Below are positions 39,112 to 47,129 of a stretch of DNA of 64,000 nt, one piece after another. This DNA is from [Limnothrix rosea] IAM M-220 (GTDB lineage Bacteria; Cyanobacteriota; Cyanobacteriia; Cyanobacteriales; MRBY01). The first letter of the stretch is position 1. Each line of letters opens with the position of its first letter. The translations under genes and the position numbers were made by a program. The notes under the pieces were generated by a model. It worked only from the letters and a program-made list of their open reading frames with translations. It was not told the origin of the DNA and searched no databases. The stretch covers positions 23,717 through 87,716 of the forward strand of contig NZ_MRBY01000006.1 in NCBI RefSeq assembly GCF_001904615.1. Direction: 5' to 3'.

Positions 39112-39448
39112 TGACCTGACGCGCTTGAAACACATCAGAGATGCTTCAGAACGCATTATCCAATTCACAGAAGGGCGCAGTCGCAGTGATTTAGATACGG
39201 ATGAAATGCTTGCTTTAGCTTTGGTTCGGTTAGTTGAGATTATTGGTGAAGCGGCAAATCATATATCTCCAGATTGTCAGGGCAATTACTCTAATATTCC
39301 TTGGCGACAAATGATCGGGATGAGAAATCGATTAGTCCATGCTTATTTTGATGTGGATTTAGATATTCTTTGGGTTGTCGTTTCTCGGAATATCCCAACT
39401 GTATTGGGTCAAATCACGACAGTCCTTGCAATGCTGGAGAATCAATAA
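39098..39448 (+). CDS. hepT: HepT-type HEPN RNase toxin
   Basis: This 116-aa all-helical HEPN protein has the catalytic motif R-x4-H-x-Y seen as 'RNRLVHAY'. The Tyr is the residue AMPylated by MntA in studied systems. 'LALVRLVEIIGEAANHIS' is typical of DUF86/HepT. It acts as an RNase toxin when not modified. GGAGG precedes the ATG. The pair lies between the phosphorothioation-associated methyltransferase and a second toxin-antitoxin module. Confidence 0.88.
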   Translation: MSKIDDLTRLKHIRDASERIIQFTEGRSRSDLDTDEMLALALVRLVEIIGEAANHISPDCQGNYSNIPWRQMIGMRNRLVHAYFDVDLDILWVVVSRNIPTVLGQITTVLAMLENQ

Positions 39449-39463
39449 AGAAATAATCGCCTT

Positions 39464-39593
39464 TCTCAGAAATTTTGGAGATGCTGGAGGATGTCGGCTT
39501 TGGCGATCGCCACTATTGGTGATGTGCCAGTCTGCTTCTGAGCTAGCCAATGGATAAAGTCCTGTTTCTGGTTAAATTTTTCAGGGGGCGATC
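39464..39593 (-). pseudogene. Degenerate copy of the 3' end of the 40280-40639 gene
   Basis: This stretch aligns by eye with 40286-40447, sharing long identical runs around a HIP1 site and 'gtgatgtgccagtctgc'. On the minus strand it encodes recognisable pieces ('DFIHWLA', 'ADWHITNSGDRQSR') but in different frames, and it lacks about 32 bp present in the intact gene. It has no start and is not a functional gene. With the intact copy it forms direct repeats around the PIN module. Confidence 0.75.
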
Positions 39594-39622
39594 GTCGTCC
39601 GTTGGGTTGTCGGTGAGGTAAC

Positions 39623-39997
39623 TTACAGATCGCGTTGCAAGGCTACAAACTGTTGGTAAGTGACAATTTTGGTCATTTCAATTTCTTTCAGAACAAGTAG
39701 ATCTTGATCTCCTGTGATCAAAAAATCGGCTTTTGGATCTCGGCATAGCTTCACTTGTGATGTGGGTTCAATGATTTCGCTGATACTTTTTAGAAAACTC
39801 AAGAGGGTCTCAACATTGGCTTGAGAAAAGTATTTTTGGAGTTTGGGTCTCTGGGTAACGGCAGTAAGTTCTTCTAAAAGTGCGGCTGAGAAAATCGGGG
39901 TGTTCTCAGCTTGAATCAATAGGTCTTTGAGGGACTGTGAGTTTTTACCAATGAGAAAACTAATCCACAGGTTTGTGTCGATGATGACTCTAGCCAT
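39623..39997 (-). CDS. PIN-domain toxin (TIGR00305-like)
   Basis: This 124-aa protein starts 'MARVIIDTNLWISFLIG' (first metal-binding Asp) and carries 'LLEELTAVTQRPKLQKYF' (Glu) and 'LCRDPKADFLITGDQDLLVL' (Asp cluster), which match the PIN-family ribonuclease toxins. I chose ATG 39997, which overlaps the antitoxin stop by 8 nt. The toxin probably cleaves RNA; the target is unknown. Confidence 0.87.
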   Translation of the reverse strand: MARVIIDTNLWISFLIGKNSQSLKDLLIQAENTPIFSAALLEELTAVTQRPKLQKYFSQANVETLLSFLKSISEIIEPTSQVKLCRDPKADFLITGDQDLLVLKEIEMTKIVTYQQFVALQRDL

Positions 39998-40214
39998 GAT
40001 GGTAGTTGGTAGCACGCACGGCTTCAACTTCGGCGGTGATCTCTTCTAGGGTCAGTTCATCGGTTTGAAATGCAGCCATTAGGTTTTCGAGTTGCTGGGT
40101 GCGGCGTTCTGTTTCGAGTTCTTGTCTGATTTGTTCTTTTTCCGTGGCGGGTAGTTGGCGGACAAGGGAGAGAATTTGCTCGAAGGTGAGGGGCAATTGA
40201 TAGAGGCTCTGCAT
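39990..40214 (-). CDS. Antitoxin of the PIN pair
   Basis: This small 74-aa protein begins with a helix 'FEQILSLVRQLPATEKEQIRQEL' typical of cyanobacterial antitoxins paired with PIN toxins. It has a charged, probably flexible C-terminus. It precedes and overlaps the toxin gene, as is usual. No clear DNA-binding domain can be assigned. Confidence 0.8.
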   Translation of the reverse strand: MQSLYQLPLTFEQILSLVRQLPATEKEQIRQELETERRTQQLENLMAAFQTDELTLEEITAEVEAVRATNYHHG

Positions 40215-40279
40215 TGTCTATCCTGCGGAAAGTTTTACTGCTTCCATCATAGGTGAGGGATTTGGAAGTTGTCTCTCAT

Positions 40280-40639
40280 CTACCCTCTCAGAAATTTTGC
40301 AAGTGTTGAAAGATTTCGGCTTTGGCGATCGCCGCTATTGGTGATGTGCCAGTCTGCGCTGGGGCTACCGATGAGGGCGGCGGTGCTCTGCTGGGCTAAC
40401 CAATGGATAAAGCCTTGTCTGTGGCGGAATTTTTTTAGGGGGCGATCAAAGGGGTTTGGCTTGTCTGTGATGTAGGGTTGCCCGCCGTAAAAGTGACAGT
40501 AATAATAGCAGTCTTCTTCTTTTAACCACGTCAACTCTACGCCGCAATAATCTCGATGATTCTGAGTAATGTCCCAGTATCGCTCTAAATATGCCGCCAC
40601 TTTCTCTGCCAATTCATCGCCGATTTTTTCGTTATCCAT
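40280..40639 (-). CDS. Hypothetical protein, divergent from the HNH nuclease
   Basis: This is a 119-aa acidic and aromatic protein with 'KEEDCYYYCHFYGGQPYITD' and 'FIHWLAQQSTAALIGSPSAD'. I do not recognise the family. I chose ATG 40639, 43 bp from the HNH gene's start on the other strand, over a longer upstream frame. A decayed copy of its 3' end lies at 39464-39593. Its position suggests, but does not prove, a link with the nuclease. Confidence 0.55.
   Translation of the reverse strand: MDNEKIGDELAEKVAAYLERYWDITQNHRDYCGVELTWLKEEDCYYYCHFYGGQPYITDKPNPFDRPLKKFRHRQGFIHWLAQQSTAALIGSPSADWHITNSGDRQSRNLSTLAKFLRG
40286..40447. repeat. Direct repeat (intact copy) flanking the PIN module
   Basis: Same orientation as 39464-39593 and clearly similar, with identical runs of more than 15 bp. 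It lies inside the 3' part of the 40280-40639 gene. Together the two copies bracket the PIN toxin-antitoxin module. Confidence 0.75.
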
Positions 40640-40682
40640 CTTTTCGACTAGGTAAAATGGTCTTAGTGTGAAGCGTGTAAAA

Positions 40683-41663
40683 ATGACCAAAGATGTAGCC
40701 TACTACCAGCAAAAGTTTAAAAAGCTACGGGTTGATCGTTCGCGGGGGACTGCACCCCATCAGCCCATCATGTTGTTGTCGGTGATTGAGCAAATTGAAC
40801 AAAAGCACATCACGGTGAATCGCATCCATCCTAATGCCAGTTTAATCGCCACCTTCTCGAAATACTGGAGTTATCTGGCTGGGGAAAATCACCGCAATAG
40901 TATGCACTTGCCGTTTTTCTATCTAAAGAGTAGTAAGTTTTGGCATCTGAAGGTAAAGGCGGGTTTGGAAACGGTGATCAAGGGTTTTAAGCCAAAAAGT
41001 GTGAATACGCTAACGGCTTTGATTGATTATGCTTACCTCGATCCTGAGCTTTTCGCATTGCTACAAAGGACGGGCGATCGCCATGTTTTGATTATGACGT
41101 TGCTGGATGAGTGGTTCCCTAATAAACAGGAACAAATCCAAAGGTTATTTCAAAAGGATGCGTTTAAAGAGTTTCAGGATCGTTTGCGGGAGTCAGGCGG
41201 CAGGATTTATAAGATTGATGACAATGAAGTCAAAGATGAAAATATAAGCATTGTTCGAGATGAAGCATTTAAAAAGAATGTTGTTGCAAACTACAATTAT
41301 CAATGCTGTTTTTGCGGCTTAAGAATTTTGGATCTGAAGGGTCAAAGAATTGTCGATGGGGCGCATATTAAACGTTTTTCAGAATTTCATGATGATCGTT
41401 TTGATAATGGCTTATCCCTCTGCAAAAATCATCACTGGGCTTTCGACCGAGGGTGGTTCACTCTTGACGATACATACCGCATTATTGTTAGTAATCACAT
41501 TGACGAAATTTCTCCCAACAATAAAGGGATCAAGGACTTTGCAGGAGAAAAAATCACTTTGCCATATGAAAGAATTTACAACCCTAGAACTGACGCTTTA
41601 GAGTGGCATTTTGATAAAGTTTTTCAGAAAGGTAAACATCAAAGTCCGTCACTTTTTTATTAA
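40683..41663 (+). CDS. HNH endonuclease with sulfur-binding-like N-terminus (probable phosphorothioate-dependent)
   Basis: The 326-aa product has an N-terminal domain (about residues 5-120) with 'VDRSRGTAPHQPIMLLSVIE' and 'FSKYWSYL', 'HLPFFYLKSSKFW'. This pattern resembles the sulfur-binding domain of ScoMcrA-type enzymes that recognise phosphorothioated DNA. The C-terminal part is an HNH nuclease: 'YQCCFCGLRI', 'VDGAHIKRFSEFHDDRFDNG' and 'LCKNHHWAFDRGWF'. I chose ATG 40683 rather than GTG 40668. Its 3' end overlaps that of the convergent XRE gene by 15 bp. The sulfur-binding assignment is from pattern memory, not a search. Confidence 0.75.
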   Translation: MTKDVAYYQQKFKKLRVDRSRGTAPHQPIMLLSVIEQIEQKHITVNRIHPNASLIATFSKYWSYLAGENHRNSMHLPFFYLKSSKFWHLKVKAGLETVIKGFKPKSVNTLTALIDYAYLDPELFALLQRTGDRHVLIMTLLDEWFPNKQEQIQRLFQKDAFKEFQDRLRESGGRIYKIDDNEVKDENISIVRDEAFKKNVVANYNYQCCFCGLRILDLKGQRIVDGAHIKRFSEFHDDRFDNGLSLCKNHHWAFDRGWFTLDDTYRIIVSNHIDEISPNNKGIKDFAGEKITLPYERIYNPRTDALEWHFDKVFQKGKHQSPSLFY

Positions 41664-41882
41664 TTTCCCAAGGTATAAATCAATAAATTTTTGAGCAGCA
41701 TCAGGATTGATTTTATTTAAAGCCTTAACTATCTCTGCAACGGTTTCGGCGGTGGGATCGATTTGCTCATGGAACCAGCGGAAAACTTTTGATCTACCAA
41801 TACCCAAAACAGTCGCCAGCTTATTTTGACTAATCTGGTGCTCTTCAAGCGTCTGTCGTAAGGCTTTTCCTGCTCTTCCCAT
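41649..41882 (-). CDS. XRE-family helix-turn-helix regulator
   Basis: This 77-aa protein consists of one HTH domain: 'LRQTLEEHQISQNKLATVLG' then 'IGRSKVFRWFHEQIDPTAET'. I chose ATG 41882 because the longer frame adds a tail with no similarity to a domain. It is divergent from the LAGLIDADG-dnd operon across about 100 bp containing a 22-bp palindrome, so it is a likely autoregulator and regulator of that operon. An antitoxin role is the alternative. Confidence 0.82.
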   Translation of the reverse strand: MGRAGKALRQTLEEHQISQNKLATVLGIGRSKVFRWFHEQIDPTAETVAEIVKALNKINPDAAQKFIDLYLGKLIKK

Positions 41883-41956
41883 AGCCCCGATCTTGGCAGA
41901 GGAGCAGATCACCGTAAATGTTCCCTTTTTTGGGTACACTGCGCTATTATTGAGGC

Positions 41957-41978
41957 ATGTCCCCATATATGGATACAT
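41957..41978. promoter_or_regulatory. 22-bp palindrome, candidate operator
   Basis: The sequence ATGT..CCATATATGG..ACAT matches its reverse complement at 18 of 22 positions. It lies between the XRE start (41882) and the LAGLIDADG start (41984), just after a TATTAT box at 41945-41950 that could be a -10. It would fit repressor binding at the transcription start. Confidence 0.5.
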
Positions 41979-41983
41979 GATTA

Positions 41984-42958
41984 ATGAGCCTTGAGCAGCT
42001 TGAAAAATTATGCGTTATTTGTGGAAGTAAGCTTTCTCGCCATTTGCCCCACTATGGTCAGCGAAAAGTCTGCGGCAATCTTGAATGTACTCGTCAAAAA
42101 AATCTGGCTTTAGCGCGGTCAAATGATCGCAAGCGACGGAAGAGGCAAAGGCGGCAAGAGGCAACACAGGGTAAGGGATTGATTCCTTGTGCGGTGTGCG
42201 GCGAAAGATTTGAGCTTATTCAACATACGCACCTACGGCGGCATGATCTGACGATGGATGATTACAAGCGGCTATATCCCGATCATCCTTTGATGTCTAA
42301 TGCCATGTTGGAAAAACGTGGTTTAGGTTCAATTAATCAATCGAGATATTTAACTTATGACGGCAAACCGATGGATGAAAAGTTTCATCATTTTATGGTT
42401 GGGGTCATGCTGGGTGATGGGTCTTTAGAAAAGCGTCCTAACAAGAAAAATGCAAGGTATGCAGAGGGCGGAAATAATCAGGCTTACTTGAGGTGGAAAT
42501 ATAATTTTTTACGTCAGTATTTGCCCTGTACTTTTACCGAAAAGCTTTCTGCTCCACATTCTAAAAGTGGTAAACGATATTTGGGATGGTGGATCAAAAG
42601 TGGTGTACATCCAGACCTAACTCAGATTCACAAGCTTTTTTATCCCAATGGCAAGAAACGGCTAAATCATATGTATTTAGCACGATACTTCAATGCTTTT
42701 TCGCTGGCTATCTGGGTTTGTGATGATGGGTATATTCAAGCAGATAGCTCACGATCTTTTCTACATACGCAATCTTTCAGTAAATCTGAAACTGAATGGC
42801 TTTCATCTCTATTACAAATTGATTTCAAACTAAAAAGCATAATTCTCTTTAACCAAAAGAATCAGCCTTTTATCCGTTTTTCTCGAAGTTCAACGACCCG
42901 TTTAAAAAAGATTATTGCTCAGTTTGAAATTCCGGGCATGGAGTACAAATATCAATGA
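41984..42958 (+). CDS. LAGLIDADG-type homing-endonuclease-like protein with zinc-finger N-terminus
   Basis: The 324-aa product has two N-terminal Cys motifs, 'CVICGSKLSR' with a later 'CGNLECTR', and 'CAVCGERFELIQHTHLRRH' followed by 'MDDYKRLYP', which looks like a MucR-type zinc finger. The C-terminal part has two LAGLIDADG helices: 'GVMLGDGSL' (about residue 138) and 'LAIWVCDDGYI' (about 244). Both keep acidic residues, so catalysis is possible. Its stop overlaps the dndC start by 4 nt (ATGA). It lies in no intron or intein that I can see. It may be a freestanding homing endonuclease or a recruited part of the dnd system. Confidence 0.8.
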   Translation: MSLEQLEKLCVICGSKLSRHLPHYGQRKVCGNLECTRQKNLALARSNDRKRRKRQRRQEATQGKGLIPCAVCGERFELIQHTHLRRHDLTMDDYKRLYPDHPLMSNAMLEKRGLGSINQSRYLTYDGKPMDEKFHHFMVGVMLGDGSLEKRPNKKNARYAEGGNNQAYLRWKYNFLRQYLPCTFTEKLSAPHSKSGKRYLGWWIKSGVHPDLTQIHKLFYPNGKKRLNHMYLARYFNAFSLAIWVCDDGYIQADSSRSFLHTQSFSKSETEWLSSLLQIDFKLKSIILFNQKNQPFIRFSRSSTTRLKKIIAQFEIPGMEYKYQ

Positions 42959-44535
42959 GTATTCGCTCTTTACATTCGCTGTTTGAAGACATCGAAGGGT
43001 TGAAAAATGAGATTCAAGAACTTTACCAAAATGATGATGTACCTTGGCTTGTAGGCTGGTCTGGGGGAAAAGACAGCTCTTGTGTTTTGCAATTGGTTTG
43101 GGGGGCGATCGCCGAGTTGCCAGTAGAGCAAAGGCAGAAAAAGATCCATGTCATCACCACAGATACCAGAGTAGAAAACCCCATCGTTGCCGAGTGGGTG
43201 AAACTCTCCCAGAACCGCATGCGCCAAGCCGCAGCAGAACAACAAATGCCTATCGAACCCCACCTGCTGCAACCCATTGTCAAAGAAACCTTTTGGGTAA
43301 ACCTGATCGGCAAAGGCTACCCAGCTCCCCGTAATAAATTTCGCTGGTGTACCGAACGCCTGAAGATTAATCCTGCTAACCGCTTCATCCGCGATACCGT
43401 CCGCGAACATGGCGAAACAATTTTAGTATTGGGAACCCGTAAAGCTGAAAGCGCCAAACGCGCCGCCACCATGGCAAAACACGCAGAAAAACGTGTACGC
43501 GATCGCCTGTCCCCCAATGCCAGCTTGCCCAACTCCTTGATCTATAGCCCCATTGAAGACTGGACAAACGACGAAGTCTGGATTTACCTCAACCAATACC
43601 CGAACCCATGGGGACATGACAACAGCGAACTATTTACCCTCTACCAAGGCGCAACCGCCGATAACGAATGCCCCCTCGTCATCGATACCAGTACCCCCAG
43701 TTGTGGCGACTCCCGCTTTGGCTGCTGGGTTTGCACCATGGTCGATCAAGACAAATCTATGACCGCCATGATCCTCAACGACGACGACAAAGCATGGATG
43801 GAACCCCTCCTCGATATCCGTAATGAACTCGACGTAAAAAACGATAAAGATCGCCGAGATTTCCGCAGAATTTGGGGCGGTGTACAAATCTTTGAGCGTA
43901 GACAAGACGACGGAACCACCAAACCAGCGCCTATTCCTGGCCCCTACACCAAACAATGGCGCGAACATTGGCTGAGACGAGTATTAAGTACCCAGACCGA
44001 ACTCCGACGCACCGCCCCCGAACCCATGGGCAACATCACCCTGATCGACCTCGAAGAACTCCACGCGATCCGCAAAATTTGGCTCGAAGAAAAACATGAA
44101 TTCGACGATAGCCTACCCCGCATCTACCAAGAAACTACTGGCGAACCCTTCCCCATCCCCGCCGGAGACAGTAGTCTGCTGGGTTCCGAAGAATGGGATC
44201 TTCTCACCGAGATTTGCCAAGACGACCCCATGCACCTCGAACTCATGGCAAGCCTCCTCGATACAGAGCGGCAATACCGCACCATGAGCAAACGTATTGG
44301 CATATTTGATGCTTTGGAAAAATGCTTTGATAGCAGTTCCCGCACAGAGGAAGAGGCGATCGCCCATGCCCAGCGCAGATATAAAGCCAAAAACTCCCTC
44401 AACGACCCCGAAGAACTCAAGCGAATCCTGCAAGAAAACGAACCTGACCAACTCGATCTAACCAGCGTTAAGCCTCAAGCAGAATCCACACCATCAAGCA
44501 GTTTTGCCGAAGCCAAATTTGGTAAACGCAAATAA
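42955..44535 (+). CDS. dndC: DNA phosphorothioation sulfurtransferase DndC
   Basis: This 526-aa protein of the PAPS-reductase/ATP-pyrophosphatase type has the PP-loop 'WSGGKDSS' at residues 35-42. Four cysteines suited to an iron-sulfur cluster lie at 132 ('RWCTERLK'), 250, 257 and 260 ('CGDSRFGCWVC'). DndC activates and helps insert sulfur in place of a non-bridging oxygen of the DNA backbone. The length matches DndC. It is followed 30 bp later by dndD. The sulfur donor desulfurase DndA is not in the window and may be replaced by a genomic IscS or SufS. Confidence 0.96.
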   Translation: MSIRSLHSLFEDIEGLKNEIQELYQNDDVPWLVGWSGGKDSSCVLQLVWGAIAELPVEQRQKKIHVITTDTRVENPIVAEWVKLSQNRMRQAAAEQQMPIEPHLLQPIVKETFWVNLIGKGYPAPRNKFRWCTERLKINPANRFIRDTVREHGETILVLGTRKAESAKRAATMAKHAEKRVRDRLSPNASLPNSLIYSPIEDWTNDEVWIYLNQYPNPWGHDNSELFTLYQGATADNECPLVIDTSTPSCGDSRFGCWVCTMVDQDKSMTAMILNDDDKAWMEPLLDIRNELDVKNDKDRRDFRRIWGGVQIFERRQDDGTTKPAPIPGPYTKQWREHWLRRVLSTQTELRRTAPEPMGNITLIDLEELHAIRKIWLEEKHEFDDSLPRIYQETTGEPFPIPAGDSSLLGSEEWDLLTEICQDDPMHLELMASLLDTERQYRTMSKRIGIFDALEKCFDSSSRTEEEAIAHAQRRYKAKNSLNDPEELKRILQENEPDQLDLTSVKPQAESTPSSSFAEAKFGKRK

Positions 44536-44565
44536 TACGCCACGGCGATCGCCTCTAGCCTTTTT

Positions 44566-46557
44566 ATGATTTTCAAAACGCTCATTCTCGAAAATTTCGG
44601 CCCCTATAGCGGCAGACAAACCCTCGACCTCAGCCCCACCGAAACCAGCCCCATTATCCTCATTGGTGGCATGAACGGCGGCGGCAAAACGACCCTTATG
44701 GATTCCCTTCGACTGGTACTTTACGGACAACGCGCCCAATGTTCTAGCCGTGGTTCTATGGCCTATAGCGACTTTCTGGAACAGTGTATTAATCGCGCCA
44801 GTGCCGAGGGAGAAACCACTGCCGTCGAACTCATTTTTCGCCATTCCATCACCGGCGCACCCACCGAGTACCATATCCGCCGTAGTTGGCAAAACGTCCC
44901 TAAACCCAAAGAAAACCTCGAAATTTTTATCCGTAATATTGTCGAAGGCGAACCCATTTCCCTACCCGATCCCGCCCTTGCCAAAATGTGGGATGAACGC
45001 ATCGAAGAACTTTTACCCCTCGGCATTTCAAACTTGTTTCTCTTTGACGGCGAACAAATTAAAGAACTAGCAGAACAGGACAACCCACCACCCGAAGTGG
45101 TCAATGCGATCCAATCTTTACTAGGCTTAGAACTGAGCGATCGCCTTTCTTTAGACCTTAAAATTTTAAAAGACCGTAAAGCAAAAGCCCTTGCCAACAA
45201 AACTGAATTACAGGACTTTGAAACCCTCGAAAAACGATTTGCCGAGCAGGATGATCAACGCAAAATCATCAAACAAAAACTGAGCGATTTGCAAAATAAA
45301 GTAGATGTCGCCAAAAAAAATGCCAGTGAATTATTAGATATTTTTAAAATGCGGGGTGGTGAAATCACCGCAGAGCGCACCAAACTCGAAACCGAAAAAC
45401 AACAGCTCCAGCAAAAACTTGACAGCGATCGCCAAGCATTACGTACCCTTGCTGCCCAAGCTTTACCCCTCAGCCTAATTCAGCCCCTTTTAAACCGTGC
45501 CCAAACCCAAGCCCAAGCAGAATTAGAATCCCAGCAAGCAGAACTGACGAGCCAGATTTTAGGCGATCGCAACCAAAAACTTTTAGACTTTGCCAAGGCA
45601 AAAAAATTCCCCGCAGCAAAACTCAAACAACTTGAAAACTTCCTACAAATCGAATTAGAACAGATTCAAATCCAAGCCGATGTGGATATTCCAAAACTGG
45701 GTATTGATGCCGAAAGTTTAAGCTATTTAAAATTGATTGCAAGTCAACTTTTACCCGACCAAATTCACCGTGCTCAACAATTAAAAAAACAAATTCAAGA
45801 TACATTACTCAATATCGATGCAGGCGATCGCCAACTTGCCGCTGCTGCCCCACCCGAAGAATTTGATCAACTCGCCCAACAGGTAGACGAAGCCAACCAA
45901 AAAGTGATCAAGTTACAAACTGAGTATCAAACCACTGAACAAGAACTAGCCCAGCTCACGGCCATCGTCGAAGACACCAAACAAAAGCTCAGTCAGTACG
46001 GCAAAAAAATTTTTGAGCGGCAGAACAATGAACATACGATACAGGCAATTGACCGCGTCCAAACCACCCTAAAAACATTTCGTCAACAACTCAAAATTCG
46101 CAAAATAGATCACCTTGAATCCGCCGTTACCGAATGCTTTCGTTATCTCATCCGTAAAGCCGATTTCGTAGGACGTATCACCATTGATATCGAAACCTTT
46201 GCCCTCCACCTCTATGATGCCCAAGGTCAGCCTCTACCTAAAAATCGTTTATCCGCTGGGGAAAAACAACTGCTCGCAACCGCTCTGTTATGGGGTCTGG
46301 CTCGCGTGTCCGGTCGTAATTTACCCGTCGCTATCGATACCCCCTTAGGACGTTTAGATTCTTCCCATCGTAAAAATCTTTTAGAACGATATTTCCCGAC
46401 AGCAAGCCACCAAGTACTATTGCTTTCCACTGATACCGAAATTGGACAAAAAGAAGCAAAACAATTGGGAGATAGTGGGGCGATCGCCAGTGAATATCTC
46501 CTCGAATACGACATCTCCACCTGCCAAACCACTATCAAATCCGGCTATTTCTGGTAA
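44566..46557 (+). CDS. dndD: DNA phosphorothioation ATPase DndD (SMC/Rad50-like)
   Basis: The Walker A motif 'GMNGGGKTT' is at residues 35-43, a long Gln/Glu-rich coiled coil spans about 190-500, and near the C-terminus lie the ABC signature 'LSAGEKQLL' and Walker B with D-loop 'VAIDTPLGRLDSSH'. This is the SMC-like layout of DndD, which provides ATPase activity and possibly DNA opening or nicking in phosphorothioation. There is no zinc-hook CxxC in the coil. It is separated from dndE by 9 bp. Confidence 0.95.
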   Translation: MIFKTLILENFGPYSGRQTLDLSPTETSPIILIGGMNGGGKTTLMDSLRLVLYGQRAQCSSRGSMAYSDFLEQCINRASAEGETTAVELIFRHSITGAPTEYHIRRSWQNVPKPKENLEIFIRNIVEGEPISLPDPALAKMWDERIEELLPLGISNLFLFDGEQIKELAEQDNPPPEVVNAIQSLLGLELSDRLSLDLKILKDRKAKALANKTELQDFETLEKRFAEQDDQRKIIKQKLSDLQNKVDVAKKNASELLDIFKMRGGEITAERTKLETEKQQLQQKLDSDRQALRTLAAQALPLSLIQPLLNRAQTQAQAELESQQAELTSQILGDRNQKLLDFAKAKKFPAAKLKQLENFLQIELEQIQIQADVDIPKLGIDAESLSYLKLIASQLLPDQIHRAQQLKKQIQDTLLNIDAGDRQLAAAAPPEEFDQLAQQVDEANQKVIKLQTEYQTTEQELAQLTAIVEDTKQKLSQYGKKIFERQNNEHTIQAIDRVQTTLKTFRQQLKIRKIDHLESAVTECFRYLIRKADFVGRITIDIETFALHLYDAQGQPLPKNRLSAGEKQLLATALLWGLARVSGRNLPVAIDTPLGRLDSSHRKNLLERYFPTASHQVLLLSTDTEIGQKEAKQLGDSGAIASEYLLEYDISTCQTTIKSGYFW

Positions 46558-46566
46558 ACAAAAAAT

Positions 46567-46947
46567 ATGGAAACTCCTATCCAACGCATTCAACTCTCTC
46601 AGACCGCAAAAGATCAACTGATTAAACTTAAGCGCGTCACCAAAATCGATCAGTGGAATATTTTGTGTCGCTGGGCGCTGTGCCGTTCCCTCGCCGAAGA
46701 TCATCCACCTGCTGATGTGCCCATTCCCACCGATAGCAATGTTGAAATGACTTGGCATACCTTCGGGGGTGACATGGCAGATGTCCTTTTACTTGCCCTC
46801 ACTCAATGGTGCATCGAACAAAATCTCTCTACTGAAAAAGAGGCGATCGCCCACCAGTTGCGTTTGCATATTCATCGTGGCATTGGGTATTTAGCGGGAG
46901 ATCCAAACCTCAAAAGCGTCGAAAAGTTAATATCAATATCAACGTAG
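46567..46947 (+). CDS. dndE: DNA phosphorothioation protein DndE
   Basis: This 126-aa protein has 'RIQLSQTAKDQLIKLKRVT' at the N-terminus and 'WHTFGGDMADVLLLALTQWC' in the middle, as in DndE. DndE forms tetramers and binds nicked DNA during sulfur insertion. It is the last gene of the operon; nothing like dndF, dndG or dndH follows before sdhA. Confidence 0.93.
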   Translation: METPIQRIQLSQTAKDQLIKLKRVTKIDQWNILCRWALCRSLAEDHPPADVPIPTDSNVEMTWHTFGGDMADVLLLALTQWCIEQNLSTEKEAIAHQLRLHIHRGIGYLAGDPNLKSVEKLISIST

Positions 46948-47012
46948 GAAGGAATAATAGCGCTCTCCTAAATTCCATGGGTGTCATAGTCAAATTACGA
47001 GAAGTTTTATAA

Positions 47013-47066
47013 AAAATATGACAAGCAAATACAAAATATGACAGGCAAATACAAAATATGACAGGC
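47013..47066. repeat. 20-bp tandem repeat downstream of dndE
   Basis: Units of AAAATATGACARGCAAATAC occur 2.7 times. The last copy runs into two adjacent HIP1-like sites. No gene is encoded. Confidence 0.8.
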
Positions 47067-47129
47067 GATCGCCGATCGCCCAGTCTTTGCAACAACAATA
47101 GAGTTAATCTCTCCGAAATCTAAGAGCCG

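Noticed and set aside
42955..44535. LAGLIDADG sequence as an intein or intron of dndC
   Set aside because: dndC is complete by itself and the LAGLIDADG gene ends before it with a separate stop.
47013..47066. Possible CRISPR-like array
   Set aside because: Units are contiguous without unique spacers.
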